64,000 nt of DNA from Shinella sp. CPCC 101442. GTDB lineage: Bacteria; Pseudomonadota; Alphaproteobacteria; Rhizobiales; Rhizobiaceae. Shown here piece after piece: positions 47,250 to 56,796 of the stretch; position 1 is the first letter of the stretch, and every line of letters starts with the position of its first letter. The notes under the pieces were generated by a model. The model saw only the letters and a program-made list of their open reading frames with translations. It did not search any database and had not been told where the DNA came from. The stretch lies in assembly GCF_024704725.1 (NCBI RefSeq), contig NZ_JALIQS010000004.1:535741-599740 (forward strand), given 5' to 3'. The position numbers and the translations under genes were made by a program.

Positions 47250-50200
47250 TTACTCGGCCTTGACGACTTGCATGCGGCCGGTCGCTGTGCGGGCGGAGTA
47301 TTGCGGACGGTACATGTCCTCCACCTGGGCGGCCGGCAGGTCATAGGTGCCGGGGGTCACGGCGCGCACGACATAGGCGAGCGTCACGTCGCGGTTGTCG
47401 CCTTCGCTGCGGTTGAAGGCCGCGACGAAACGGTCGTAGCGGAACTCCGTATGCGCCGCTTCCGTCTCGCCGAGCCAGTCGAAATTGGCGAGCTTCGCGC
47501 TGTCGACGAGGCTCGGATTGTCGATCTCGAAACCGGCGGGCAAGAGGTCGGTGATGATGATGCGCGAGGCCCAGTTGTTGTGCTCCGTCACCTTCAGCAC
47601 CACGACGTAGCGCTCGTTCTGCTGTGCCTCCGTGACATTCGCCTCCTCGCCGTCGAGCGTGAAGTAGGTGCGCTCGATGGCAAAGCCGTCACCGCCGGCC
47701 GGCAGTGGATCGAGCGGGGCCGCGACCGTGGTGAGAACGGCGGAAACCGGCTCATCGGTGCGGTTGGCGATGGTCAGCGGGTTTTCCAGCAGGGACTTGC
47801 CCGTCATCTGCGCGGCATAGCCGCCGGCGCGCGCGGCGCCGTTGACTTCGAGCTTCAGGTCCTTGTCGGCATCCTTCACCGAGCGGGCGGCGAGCAGCAT
47901 CCAGGTCTGTTCCTGGGTGCTGGTCCAGCGCTTGTTCTCCCATTGCTTGGCGACGAGCTTGGAGAGTTCCGGAATGATGCCCGGAACCGGCCGTGCCTCG
48001 GCGGCGAGCGCCAGGATCGCGGCACCGTCACGCAGCGACGAACCATAGTCGTTTCGCGAGAGGCTGGCGGTCATGATGCTGTCGCGGGACAGGCCGAGCG
48101 CGTTGGAGAAGATCGTCGTTGCGCGCTGGGCGTCGCCATAGAGACCGAGCGCGGCACCAATCTGTGCGCGGGCGAACGGCGAGGAGAACTCCGACAGTTT
48201 CGTATCGGCGTAGTAGCGCAGGTCGCTGATCGCGGCCTTGCGGTTGCGGGCAAGCACGTAGAGCGCATAGGCGATCTCGTTGCCCTGCGTGGAGACGTTG
48301 ACGTCGTAGGACAGCGCATTCTGCAGGTTGTTCAGCGCCTGCAGCATGGCCTGTTCCGGCACGTCGAACTTCTGCTCGCGGGCACGGGTCAGGAAGTCGG
48401 TGACGAAGGCGTCGAGCCAGAGGTCGCCGTAGCCGGGACCCCACAGGCCGAAGCTGCCGGTCGAGGACTGGTTGGCCAGCACGCGGTAGATGGCGTCCTG
48501 TACACGCTTCTGCGTTTCCGTGTCTTCCGGCAGGCCGGACTGCTTGGAAAGCTCGCTGAGATAGAGCAGCGGCAGGGCGCGGCTCGATGTCTGCTCGGTG
48601 CAGCCATAGGGGTAGCGGTCGAGCGACATCAGGAGCGCCGGGACGTCGAAGGCGGCGGCCCGCGACACGCTGACGCTGACCGAAGCACCGGCAAGCTGGC
48701 TGTCGGCCAGCAGCTGGTCATCGATCGTCAGGCTGCCATTGGCGGCGATTTCAAGCGGCCGGCGCGTGGTGATCGGCATGGCGGCCGGACGGACCGGCAC
48801 GTTGAGCGCCTGTTCGAGCGATAGGCCGCTGCCATTGGTAAGCTTCACCGTGACGAGGCCGTCGCCGATCTCGCCGCCGATCAGCGGAAGGGTCAGCGCG
48901 GTCTTGCCGCCGACGTCGAGCTTCACCGTCTGCCCGGCGCCGGTCTGTTCGACCATGACCGAGGCATTGTGCGTGATCTCGAGCGTGTAGTCGCCGGCCG
49001 GCGCATCGGTATTGGCGATATCGAGACGCAGATCCGAACGGTCCCCGGGGGCGAGGAACTTCGGCAGGCTCGCCGTCACGACGATGGGATCGCGGATGAC
49101 GACGTCCTTCGAAGCGCTGCCGACACCGGTCTTCGTCCAGGCGACGGCCATGACGCGGGCGGTGCCGTTGAACTGCGGGATATCGAAGCTGACCTTGGCG
49201 TTGCCGTCGGCATCGAGCTTCACCGGACCGGCGAAGAAGGCGACGAGATTTTCCTTCGGCGGGTCGCCCAGAAGGGCACCTTCGCCGCCGTCGCCACCGG
49301 TGCGCAGACGGCCTGTAGCGCCGAGCGAGCCGTCGATCAGGCGGCCGTAGAGATCGCGGATTTCCATGCCGAGGCGGCGCTGACCAAAGTACCAGGTGGC
49401 CGGATCGGGCGCTTCGTAGCGCGTGAGGTTGAGGATGCCGACATCCACGGCGGCTACCGTTATATAGGCTTCTTCATTGGCGTCGGCACCGGCAACCTTC
49501 AGGGAAATGTCGAGCGGCTGGCGCGGCAGGGTCTTTTCCGGGACGTCGAGTGCGACATCAAGCTTGCGGTCTGCCGGATCGACCTTCAGCCAGGTGATGC
49601 CGATGGCGCGCATCGGCATGCGGCTTTCCTGGTCGGAGCCGGGACGGAAGAGCGTTGCGGTAACATAGGAGCCGGGGCCCCATTCCTTGGTGATGGGAAT
49701 TTCGACCTCGCCGCCCTCCGCGCCGATGGCGGCCGTCTGGGTTGCAACGAGGCTTTCGGCACCGATGGTGATGAGGAGCTGGCCGGCATGGCGCGGCGAG
49801 ATCTTCAGTTTGGCGGTGTCGCCGACCGCATAGTTTTCCTTGTCGAGTGAAATCTCCAGCGCGTCGGGTGTTTCCGTCGAGCTTGCGGCGACATACCAGC
49901 CGGCGTCGAATTCGACGCTGGTGGCCGGTCCTTCAGGCTCCGGGCTTTCGACTTCGAGGCGGTAGCGGCCCCAGGTGACGGGCACGGAAATCTTGCCGCC
50001 GTCAGCGGCGACATCGACCGTGCCGTTGGCGATCTGCGTCGTCGAAAGCACGGGCTCGTAGCGCCACGAGCTGCCGTCGCGATACCACTGGTAGTTCCGC
50101 TCGACCGCGAGCAGCTTCCAGGGCAGGCCCTGCATCGCCTCCTTCTTGCCATCGGCGCCGATGGCGACGACGTGGAAGTTGGCAACGGTGTTTTCCGAGA

Positions 50201-52706
50201 GGTCGCCCTTGAATTCCGGCTTCACGCCGATCATCGCACCGGGCGCCTTGACCGGCAGGATAAGGTTACGCTCGACGGCGCGGCCGCCGGCCTCCATCAT
50301 GCGCAGCGTTACGAGCGCTTCGAGGCGCTGGGTGGTGGCGGGCAGATCTGTGACATTGACGTCGAAGGTCGCCTTGCCGTCATCGTCGAGCACGTCGAGG
50401 CCTTCGAGCGGGATACGGCTTTCCTCGATCGCCTCTTCATCGGCAAGACCGAAGACATAGTCCGGATAGGCAGGATCCTGACGGGTCGGCTTCAGCGCCA
50501 CGTCGCCCTCGATCTCCAGGCCGGCACCCGGCGCACCGTAGAGATAGCGGCCTTCGACGGAAACGGGAGCGGCAACGCTGGTTTCGATCTCCTTTGCCGC
50601 GCTCGTCATGTCGAATTCGATGCGGTCGGGCACGAAGTCATCGACGAGGAAGGTCTTTTCGGCAATCGCCGTACCCTTCGGATCGGTGAAGACCTGCATG
50701 GTCCAGGTGCCGCGCATGCTGTTTTCCTGCAGCGGCAGATCGATCGTATGGCCGCCGAGTGCTGCACCATCCGACACCATGCGGCGGTCTTCCACGCCGT
50801 CGGGCCGGTTGAAGATGAAGGTGAGCGGCAGCTTCTCGACGGCATTCGCCTCGATATCGCGGGCGAGCGCCGAAGCATGCACCGTCTCGCCGGCGCGGTA
50901 GATGCCGCGTTCGGTCCAGGCCAGCACGTCGACAGCGCCCGGGGCCGGGCGGCCGGTGACACCGCGGTCGGAGAGGTCGAAGCCGGCGCGCGTCATGTCG
51001 AGGAAGACGAAGTCGCCTTCGCCCTTTCTGGCAAGGATCACGGCGGGCGTGTTGGCGGCGGTGCCGCGCATCAGGCCGGCGGTAAAGGTCGCGCGGCCAT
51101 CCGCATCGGTTGTCGCTGTTCCCAGGATTTCGTTGTTCTTGGCGATCAGCTGCAGCTCGACGTCTGCAAGCGGGCCGGCGGTATCGAGCGAGCGGGCGAA
51201 GACGTTGAGCCCATCCGTGCCGGCATAGGTGGTGAGACCGACATCGGAGACGACGAACCATTGCGTCGCCCTGGTGTCCCATTCGTTGCTGCGGCCGTTC
51301 GAGGCGCTGGCGGTCAGCACATAGACGCCGGGCTTGCGCTCAGGCAATGCCTCATCGACCGGGAAGCTGGTGACGACGTCCTTGTTCAGCTCCGGCGAGA
51401 TATCGATCTTGCCCTGCCAGACGAGTTCGCCATTATCGTTCTCGATGCGGCTGGCCGAATAGCCGTCGAGCTGGGTGAGGAAGCGGCTTTCCGAAAGCAG
51501 CGAGGTGATGGCGCGGTCGCCGACGCGGTAGAGCTTCAGGTCGGCGCTGTCGGTGTTGACGGAGACGATCGGGATGCCGCGGCGAACGCTGCCGGGCAGC
51601 ACGAAGCCGTCACCGGTGAAGCGCACCGTCGCTGCGCGGTCCTGCACATAGATATCGAGGTCCGAGGCGGCGGCCAGCGGCTCGTCGACCGACGACGGCA
51701 GGCCGGCGCGGAACGTGATCTTGTAGCGCTGGCCGTGGTTCAGGCCCTCGACGCAGATCTGCCGGTCCTTGGCTTCCACCGCCTTGGGTGCGGCGCCATC
51801 GAGCGTGACGAAAGAGGCGTAGTCGGCACCGGATTTCACCAGCGGTTCGGAGAATTCCACGCAGGCGCGCGGCGTCGCGCTGTCGGAATCGATCGTGTGG
51901 TTGACGATGCGGAAGCCCTGGCGGGCACGCAGGCCGAGATAGGCCGAGCGGACGGCGACGTCATCCTTCAGGTCGAGGCTCGCCTTGTAGGCATTGATGC
52001 CGGCGCGGTAGTTGCTCGACTTGTCGAGCGTGTCACCGAGCACGGCAAGCGCGCGGGCGCGTGTCTCGGTCGTGCGCGAAAGCTGATAGGCGTTGATCGC
52101 GGCCAGTGCGCCTTGGCCGGCGAGATAGCTGTTGTTGAAGGCGCGGCCCATGGCCTCGGCCGTCTCGATCCAGAGGAAATAGTCGTCCGGTGCCAGCGAC
52201 AACGCGCCTTTATAGGCGGCGAGTGCCTGGTCGAAGCGGCTCGAAGCCGTCTCGATGCGGCCGAGCGAGGCGAGGCTCTCCGCGCCCTGGCCGGCCTGAT
52301 CGGCGGCGAGCGCGAGATTGTCGCGGAACGAGCGGGCGTCGGTCAGCATGTACTCGGTGATAAAGGGCATGGCCGACGGTGCGCCGATATCGGCTGCATT
52401 GTCCGCCTTGAGGATCTTGCCGGCAATCGCGCCCTGGAAATGGTTGAGCTGGTTGAAGTCGCTCTTCAGGAAGCACCACTTCACCTTGGGATTATAGGTG
52501 AAGGCGCGGCAGGAGAGGTCGTCCACGCAGTCGCTCTTGCACTGGTCGAGCGTCACATCCTGCACTGTGCGCAGGTCGAAGCCGAAATAGTCGCTGTTTT
52601 CGGTCGTTACGACGGAGCGTGTCTCTTCCGCATGGGCCGGTAGGGCAGGGGAGGTGATGGCCGCTAGAAGAAGTGCCGAGAAACCCAGGAATGCGCGTTT
52701 AGACAT
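47250..52706 (-). CDS. Alpha-2-macroglobulin-like periplasmic protein with N-terminal PAN domain
   Basis: An 1818-residue protein with a signal peptide (cleavage near AHA|EE, residue 26). A cysteine-rich PAN/apple-like domain lies near residues 50-100 (CKSDCVDDLSCRAFTYNPKVKWC), followed by a short TPR-like helical stretch and multiple MG domains. The thioester motif Cys1369-Thr-Glu-Gln1372 lies in YGCTEQTSSRALP, so protease trapping by thioester chemistry is retained. The C-terminal receptor-like region follows. It lacks the lipobox of YfhM-type proteins in E. coli, so it is soluble or PAN-tethered. It acts with pbpC downstream. Confidence 0.9.
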   Translation of the reverse strand: MSKRAFLGFSALLLAAITSPALPAHAEETRSVVTTENSDYFGFDLRTVQDVTLDQCKSDCVDDLSCRAFTYNPKVKWCFLKSDFNQLNHFQGAIAGKILKADNAADIGAPSAMPFITEYMLTDARSFRDNLALAADQAGQGAESLASLGRIETASSRFDQALAAYKGALSLAPDDYFLWIETAEAMGRAFNNSYLAGQGALAAINAYQLSRTTETRARALAVLGDTLDKSSNYRAGINAYKASLDLKDDVAVRSAYLGLRARQGFRIVNHTIDSDSATPRACVEFSEPLVKSGADYASFVTLDGAAPKAVEAKDRQICVEGLNHGQRYKITFRAGLPSSVDEPLAAASDLDIYVQDRAATVRFTGDGFVLPGSVRRGIPIVSVNTDSADLKLYRVGDRAITSLLSESRFLTQLDGYSASRIENDNGELVWQGKIDISPELNKDVVTSFPVDEALPERKPGVYVLTASASNGRSNEWDTRATQWFVVSDVGLTTYAGTDGLNVFARSLDTAGPLADVELQLIAKNNEILGTATTDADGRATFTAGLMRGTAANTPAVILARKGEGDFVFLDMTRAGFDLSDRGVTGRPAPGAVDVLAWTERGIYRAGETVHASALARDIEANAVEKLPLTFIFNRPDGVEDRRMVSDGAALGGHTIDLPLQENSMRGTWTMQVFTDPKGTAIAEKTFLVDDFVPDRIEFDMTSAAKEIETSVAAPVSVEGRYLYGAPGAGLEIEGDVALKPTRQDPAYPDYVFGLADEEAIEESRIPLEGLDVLDDDGKATFDVNVTDLPATTQRLEALVTLRMMEAGGRAVERNLILPVKAPGAMIGVKPEFKGDLSENTVANFHVVAIGADGKKEAMQGLPWKLLAVERNYQWYRDGSSWRYEPVLSTTQIANGTVDVAADGGKISVPVTWGRYRLEVESPEPEGPATSVEFDAGWYVAASSTETPDALEISLDKENYAVGDTAKLKISPRHAGQLLITIGAESLVATQTAAIGAEGGEVEIPITKEWGPGSYVTATLFRPGSDQESRMPMRAIGITWLKVDPADRKLDVALDVPEKTLPRQPLDISLKVAGADANEEAYITVAAVDVGILNLTRYEAPDPATWYFGQRRLGMEIRDLYGRLIDGSLGATGRLRTGGDGGEGALLGDPPKENLVAFFAGPVKLDADGNAKVSFDIPQFNGTARVMAVAWTKTGVGSASKDVVIRDPIVVTASLPKFLAPGDRSDLRLDIANTDAPAGDYTLEITHNASVMVEQTGAGQTVKLDVGGKTALTLPLIGGEIGDGLVTVKLTNGSGLSLEQALNVPVRPAAMPITTRRPLEIAANGSLTIDDQLLADSQLAGASVSVSVSRAAAFDVPALLMSLDRYPYGCTEQTSSRALPLLYLSELSKQSGLPEDTETQKRVQDAIYRVLANQSSTGSFGLWGPGYGDLWLDAFVTDFLTRAREQKFDVPEQAMLQALNNLQNALSYDVNVSTQGNEIAYALYVLARNRKAAISDLRYYADTKLSEFSSPFARAQIGAALGLYGDAQRATTIFSNALGLSRDSIMTASLSRNDYGSSLRDGAAILALAAEARPVPGIIPELSKLVAKQWENKRWTSTQEQTWMLLAARSVKDADKDLKLEVNGAARAGGYAAQMTGKSLLENPLTIANRTDEPVSAVLTTVAAPLDPLPAGGDGFAIERTYFTLDGEEANVTEAQQNERYVVVLKVTEHNNWASRIIITDLLPAGFEIDNPSLVDSAKLANFDWLGETEAAHTEFRYDRFVAAFNRSEGDNRDVTLAYVVRAVTPGTYDLPAAQVEDMYRPQYSARTATGRMQVVKAE

Positions 52707-53210
52707 GAAGTCCTCCTACCGCTGCCGTCTCGTTGCCGCCGCCACTGTCCTGACCGGGGGCCAGCTTGTCAATCGAAAGACAGAGCGTGGCGAGGTCGCA
52801 ATGGCATGGCGCATGGAACCAGGGGAAAGACGTTTGGGAGGGCCAGTTCAATCGCCGGTATCGCGAAATATTTTGCCGGCCCTGGCGTTAACCTTTTGTT
52901 AACCATATCGGCGCAGACTTCATCTCATCGACGGGCGATTTTCTGTCATACCGCTGTAACAGGTGGTCGGTAGAAACCTCGTCAGACACGAAAGTCGTGT
53001 TTCAGGCCGCAGTGACCACGGATGTACTGGCACCGCGCGAAACACTTCCCCGGCCATGCCGGGATGAGGAAGCGGGGGGATAACCCTCGCTTTTTTCATT
53101 TTGCCGGGGCCTCCCGCTTGGTGCTGGACCCCTCCAGACGATTGCTCTACCGATGGACCCGCTTCCCGAGACGGCGCGCGCCGCCGTCTGCTTCCTGTCC
53201 GGAATGGTCC
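52707..53210. other. Intergenic region of 504 bp between A2M and AEC genes
   Basis: The two flanking genes are divergent. The CtrA-type box is at 52888-52903. The right-hand part (52980-53210) is GC-rich and open in the frame of the AEC gene, but its translation shows no homology to transporters and the ATG at 53211 is the family start. No RNA gene was recognised. Confidence 0.5.
52888..52903. promoter_or_regulatory. Candidate CtrA binding box
   Basis: TTAACCTTTTGTTAAC fits the full CtrA consensus TTAA-N7-TTAAC. It lies 182 bases upstream of the alpha-2-macroglobulin start and about 310 bases upstream of the AEC gene, in a divergent promoter region. CtrA is the cell-cycle master regulator of alphaproteobacteria and controls envelope and division genes. 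Binding is inferred from the match alone. Confidence 0.5.
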
Positions 53211-54155
53211 ATGTCCGACGTCGCTCTCAATGTTCTTCCCGTCTTTGCAATGATCCTGATCGGCTGGCTGCTCGTTCGCACCGGCTATCTTCGGGAGGAA
53301 CTGGGCGAGGGGCTGGGTGAGTTCGTCTTCCGGGTTGCCGTGCCGCTCTTGCTTTTCAGGACCATCGCGGAGGCCGAATTTGCCGGGGAGGCACCCTGGC
53401 GCATCTGGGTCGCCTATTTCGGGGGGGTCGCCGTCACCTGGACGGTGGCGCATCTCGTCGCGACGATCGGTTTCAAGCGCGACCGGCGCATCGGCGTGCT
53501 TGCCGGCGTTTCCGCCGGCTTCGCCAATACGGTCTTCATCGGCTTGCCGCTCGTGGCGCGTGTCGTCGGCGAAGAGGGGCTGGTGGCGATCTCGGTGCTG
53601 CTTTCGGTGCACCTGCCGACCATGATGATCGCCGGCACCATCCTGATGGAACGGGCCGAGCGCAAGGAAGGCACGCGCGAGCCGCAAAGCTTTGCTGCCC
53701 TCTTCCTCGGCATCGGCAAGAGCCTCATGCGCAACCCGCTTGTCATCGGCCTCGCCGCCGGTGCGCTGTTCCATGTGGGCGGCGTGCCGCTTGTCGGACC
53801 GGTAAAGGTGGTGGTCGACCAGATCGCGGCCATGGCCGCACCTGCCGCGCTCGTCTCCATCGGCATGGTGCTCAACAAGTACAAGGTTGGCGGTAATGCC
53901 GGCATTGCGCTTGCCATGACGAGCCTGAAGCTGCTGTTGCTGCCGGGTTCCGTTTACGTCGCCTGCCGCTTGCTCGGCCTCAGCCCGGAATGGACGACGG
54001 CGATGGTGCTGACCTCCTCCGTGCCGACGGGCGTCAACGCCTGGCTGCTGGCCAACCATTTCGGCGTCGGCCATGGGCTGGCATCCTCGACGATAACAAT
54101 GACGACCGCGCTCGGGGTGTTCACGGTTTCTTTCTGGGCCTGGCTGCTCGGCTGA
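53211..54155 (+). CDS. AEC-family transporter (auxin efflux carrier type)
   Basis: A 314-residue membrane protein with ten predicted helices in two five-helix repeats. The start MSDVALNVLPVFAMILIGWL and the helix-break motifs GFANTVFIGLPLV and SSVPTGVNAWLL are standard for the auxin efflux carrier family, whose bacterial members move dicarboxylates or other small anions. An in-frame extension of 63 residues upstream is rejected because it is Arg-rich and unlike the family. The gene is divergent from the A2M operon and convergent with the cytochrome c gene. Confidence 0.85.
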   Translation: MSDVALNVLPVFAMILIGWLLVRTGYLREELGEGLGEFVFRVAVPLLLFRTIAEAEFAGEAPWRIWVAYFGGVAVTWTVAHLVATIGFKRDRRIGVLAGVSAGFANTVFIGLPLVARVVGEEGLVAISVLLSVHLPTMMIAGTILMERAERKEGTREPQSFAALFLGIGKSLMRNPLVIGLAAGALFHVGGVPLVGPVKVVVDQIAAMAAPAALVSIGMVLNKYKVGGNAGIALAMTSLKLLLLPGSVYVACRLLGLSPEWTTAMVLTSSVPTGVNAWLLANHFGVGHGLASSTITMTTALGVFTVSFWAWLLG

Positions 54156-54225
54156 AAGTGTTTTTGCGGCGGCGGGCGGATGAAGGCCTGAAGCCGCTTC
54201 CGACATCCGGATAGGGTGCCGACAA

Positions 54226-54255
54226 ACAAAAAAACCCGGCGCGAAGGCCGGGTTT
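54226..54255 (-). terminator. Rho-independent terminator of the cytochrome c gene
   Basis: On the minus strand a stem (54255-54247 pairing with 54240-54232) with a six-base loop is followed by seven T residues (54234-54228). It starts about 25 bases after the cytochrome stop codon at 54280. On the plus strand no T-run follows the stem, so it would only weakly terminate the AEC transcript. Confidence 0.85.
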
Positions 54256-54279
54256 CGTGTTCTTGGCTGATGCTCTGCT

Positions 54280-55026
54280 TTACTGAGCGGCCGGCTGTTC
54301 GGTCGTCGTGCCGCCTTCGGCCGGGGCAGCGCCCTCGGTCGTGGTCGTCGCAGCGCCACCTTCGGCTGGCGTCGTCGCACCCTCGGTCGTCGTTGCGGCA
54401 GCACCGCCTTCGGTCGCCGTCGCGCCCTCGGCCGGAGCAGCACCTTCCGTGCCGGTCGCGGCAGCGCCCTCGGCGGACGGAGTCGGCAGAGCCGCCGGGT
54501 TGTCGGAAAGCGTGCGCAGATACGCGATCAGGTTGGCGCGCTCGTCTTCCTTCTTGATACCGGCGAAGCCCATGGCGGTGCCCGGGACATGCTTCTTGGG
54601 TGCCTCCAGGAAGAAGCTCAGGTGATCGAAATCCCAGACGATCTTGTGGCCTTCGGAGAAGGTGGTCATGCCGGCGGAATAGCTGAAGCCTTCATGCGCG
54701 GCGATCGGGCGGTTCACGATGTCCCAGAGATTGGGGCCGACCTTGTTCGGGCCACCCTTCTCTGGGGTGTGACAGCTCGCACATTTCTTGAAGACGGTTT
54801 CGCCGGCGCCCGCATCGGCGCTCGCGAGCAGGGTTGCGATCGGCGTGGCCTTGGCAGCTTCGCCGCCGCCGGCCTCTTCGCCGCCAGTTTCCTCGGCAAC
54901 AATCGCGAAACCTTCCTTCTCGGGATGGCCCGAATGGAAAATGCCTTCAGAAGCGATCGACACGGACATCAGTACGAAGACGGTGCCGAGCAGGGCACCC
55001 ACGCCCATGTTCACATAAGAGTTCAT
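54280..55026 (-). CDS. Membrane-anchored class I cytochrome c with low-complexity tail
   Basis: A 248-residue protein. An uncleaved N-terminal helix (residues 5-27, [19 protein letters not shown]) anchors a periplasmic haem domain with Cys82-Ala-Ser-Cys85-His86 and the axial Met152 in PGTAMGFAG. The layout is that of CycM/cytochrome c552, which passes electrons from the bc1 complex to an aa3 oxidase. Residues about 181-248 are a low-complexity Ala/Glu/Gly/Thr tail with repeated EGAAP- and TTTEG-like units, which other CycM proteins lack. It ends at a strong terminator. The tail does not affect the haem domain but may be surface-exposed. Confidence 0.85.
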   Translation of the reverse strand: MNSYVNMGVGALLGTVFVLMSVSIASEGIFHSGHPEKEGFAIVAEETGGEEAGGGEAAKATPIATLLASADAGAGETVFKKCASCHTPEKGGPNKVGPNLWDIVNRPIAAHEGFSYSAGMTTFSEGHKIVWDFDHLSFFLEAPKKHVPGTAMGFAGIKKEDERANLIAYLRTLSDNPAALPTPSAEGAAATGTEGAAPAEGATATEGGAAATTTEGATTPAEGGAATTTTEGAAPAEGGTTTEQPAAQ

Positions 55027-55177
55027 CCAAACGCTCCCCTAGCGACCGGCGGACATGACACTGCCAGTCTTGAAATCGCGCGGAACCTATGTCTTTTGCT
55101 GCTTCGTTGCAACAGTGATTGTAGCCCCCGCACTGAGACTTTTTGACACTTTTCCAGGGGGTTTTGAAGGGCCTGCG

Positions 55178-55933
55178 ATGAATTCCGCCAATTTTGACAA
55201 GACCCTCGTGCTCATTCCGGCGCGCATGGCCTCGACCCGGCTTCCGGGCAAGCCGCTGGCCGATATTGCCGGCCTGCCGATGATCGTTCAGGTGGCACGT
55301 CGCGCCGCCGCCGCCGATGTCGGCCGTGTCGTCGTCGCGGTGGACGACCAGACGGTCTTCGATGCCGTCGTGGCGGCAGGCTTCGAGGCGGTCATGACGC
55401 GGATCGATCACCAGTCCGGTTCCGACCGCATCTACGAGGCGCTGACGAAAAGCGATCCGGAGGGCCGCGCCGAGCTGATCATCAACGTGCAGGGCGATCT
55501 GCCGACCATCGATCCCGAGACGATCCGGGCAGCCCTGCGTCCGCTGGAAAACGCCGGGACCGATATCGCGACGCTGACGACGGAAATCCGCGACGAACAC
55601 GAGAAGACCAATCCGAACGTGGTGAAGGTCGTCGGATCGCCCGTTGGCGAAACCCGTTTGCGCGCGCTTTATTTCACGCGCGCGACCGCGCCGCACGGCA
55701 ATGGGCCGCTCTACCACCATATCGGCCTCTACGCCTACCGCCGCAAGGCGCTCGAAGCCTTCGTCGCGCTGAAGCCCTCGACGTTGGAAAAGCGCGAATC
55801 GCTGGAGCAGTTACGGGCGCTCGAAGCCGGCATGCGCATCGATGTCGAGATCGTTGACACGGTTCCGCTCGGTGTCGATACTCCCGCCGACCTCGAAAAG
55901 GCCCGCGCGATGCTTGCGGCCAACCCCATCTGA
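55178..55933 (+). CDS. kdsB: 3-deoxy-manno-octulosonate cytidylyltransferase
   Basis: A 251-residue enzyme that makes CMP-Kdo for lipid A inner-core synthesis. The nucleotidyltransferase motif [33 protein letters not shown] and the [13 protein letters not shown] loop are diagnostic of KdsB. The ATG at 55178 follows GAAGGG; an upstream in-frame ATG would add 41 unrelated residues. It is divergent from the cytochrome c gene and precedes prephenate dehydratase by 11 bases. Confidence 0.95.
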   Translation: MNSANFDKTLVLIPARMASTRLPGKPLADIAGLPMIVQVARRAAAADVGRVVVAVDDQTVFDAVVAAGFEAVMTRIDHQSGSDRIYEALTKSDPEGRAELIINVQGDLPTIDPETIRAALRPLENAGTDIATLTTEIRDEHEKTNPNVVKVVGSPVGETRLRALYFTRATAPHGNGPLYHHIGLYAYRRKALEAFVALKPSTLEKRESLEQLRALEAGMRIDVEIVDTVPLGVDTPADLEKARAMLAANPI

Positions 55934-55944
55934 TCGGACCTGCC

Positions 55945-56796
55945 ATGACCATGAAGACCAACCGCATCGCCTTCCAGGGCGAGTTCGGCGCCAATTCCGA
56001 CATGGCGAGCCGCGACATGTTTCCGACCATGGATCCGCTGCCCTGCCAGACCTTCGAGGATGCGCTGCTGGCCGTCGAGAACGGCGATGCCGATCTCGGC
56101 ATGATCCCGATCGAGAACACGATTGCCGGCCGCGTCGCCGACATTCATCACCTGCTGCCGGAATCGCGCCTGCACATTGTTGGCGAATATTTCATGCCGA
56201 TCCGTTTCCAGCTCATGGTGCTGCCGGGTGTCTCGAAGGAAGAGGTCCGCACGGTCCACAGCCACATCCATGCGCTCGGCCAGTGCCGCAAGATCGTGCG
56301 CCTCAACGGCTGGAAGCCTGTTATCGCCGGGGATACGGCAGGGGCGGCAAAACTCGTCTCGGAGACCGGCGACCGATCCATGGCGGCGCTCGCGCCGCGT
56401 CTCGCCGCCGATCTCTACGGCCTCTCGATCATCGCTGAAAATGTCGAGGACACCGAAAGCAACGTCACGCGTTTCGTCGTCCTGTCGCGCGAGCCTGTCG
56501 TGGCCGAGCGGGTCGAGGACGAGATCATCGTCACGACCTTCATCTTCAACGTGCGCAACATCCCGGCCGCGCTCTACAAGGCGCTCGGCGGCTTTGCCAC
56601 GAATGGCATCAACATGACGAAGCTCGAAAGCTACCAGATCGGCGGCACCTTCACGGCGACGCAGTTCTATGCCGATATCGAAGGTCATCCCGATGATCCG
56701 CATGTGCGCCGTGCGCTCGATGAACTGCGTTTCTTCTCGGAAAAGGTCCGCATTCTCGGGACCTACAGGGCGCATCCGATGCGCAGCGCCTTTTAA
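55945..56796 (+). CDS. pheA: Prephenate dehydratase
   Basis: A 283-residue enzyme that converts prephenate to phenylpyruvate. The N-terminal dehydratase domain begins RIAFQGEFGANSDMA and contains the TRF signature in SNVTRFVVLSR near residue 170. The C-terminal regulatory ACT domain follows, with LESYQIGG at the Phe-binding ESRP position, so feedback inhibition by phenylalanine is likely. There is no chorismate mutase domain; that activity may come from the gene at 3788. It follows kdsB by 11 bases and overlaps the convergent nudC gene by four bases. Confidence 0.95.
   Translation: MTMKTNRIAFQGEFGANSDMASRDMFPTMDPLPCQTFEDALLAVENGDADLGMIPIENTIAGRVADIHHLLPESRLHIVGEYFMPIRFQLMVLPGVSKEEVRTVHSHIHALGQCRKIVRLNGWKPVIAGDTAGAAKLVSETGDRSMAALAPRLAADLYGLSIIAENVEDTESNVTRFVVLSREPVVAERVEDEIIVTTFIFNVRNIPAALYKALGGFATNGINMTKLESYQIGGTFTATQFYADIEGHPDDPHVRRALDELRFFSEKVRILGTYRAHPMRSAF

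Noticed and set aside
50172-52643. Plus-strand frame of 823 codons over the alpha-2-macroglobulin gene
   Set aside because: Composition (Gly/Ala/Arg/Asp) and lack of motifs mark it as an antisense shadow; the minus strand encodes signal peptide, PAN domain and thioester motif in one frame.
52920-54443. Minus-strand frame of 507 codons over the AEC transporter and intergenic region
   Set aside because: Arg/Pro-rich at the start and shadowing a well-defined membrane transporter; not a gene.
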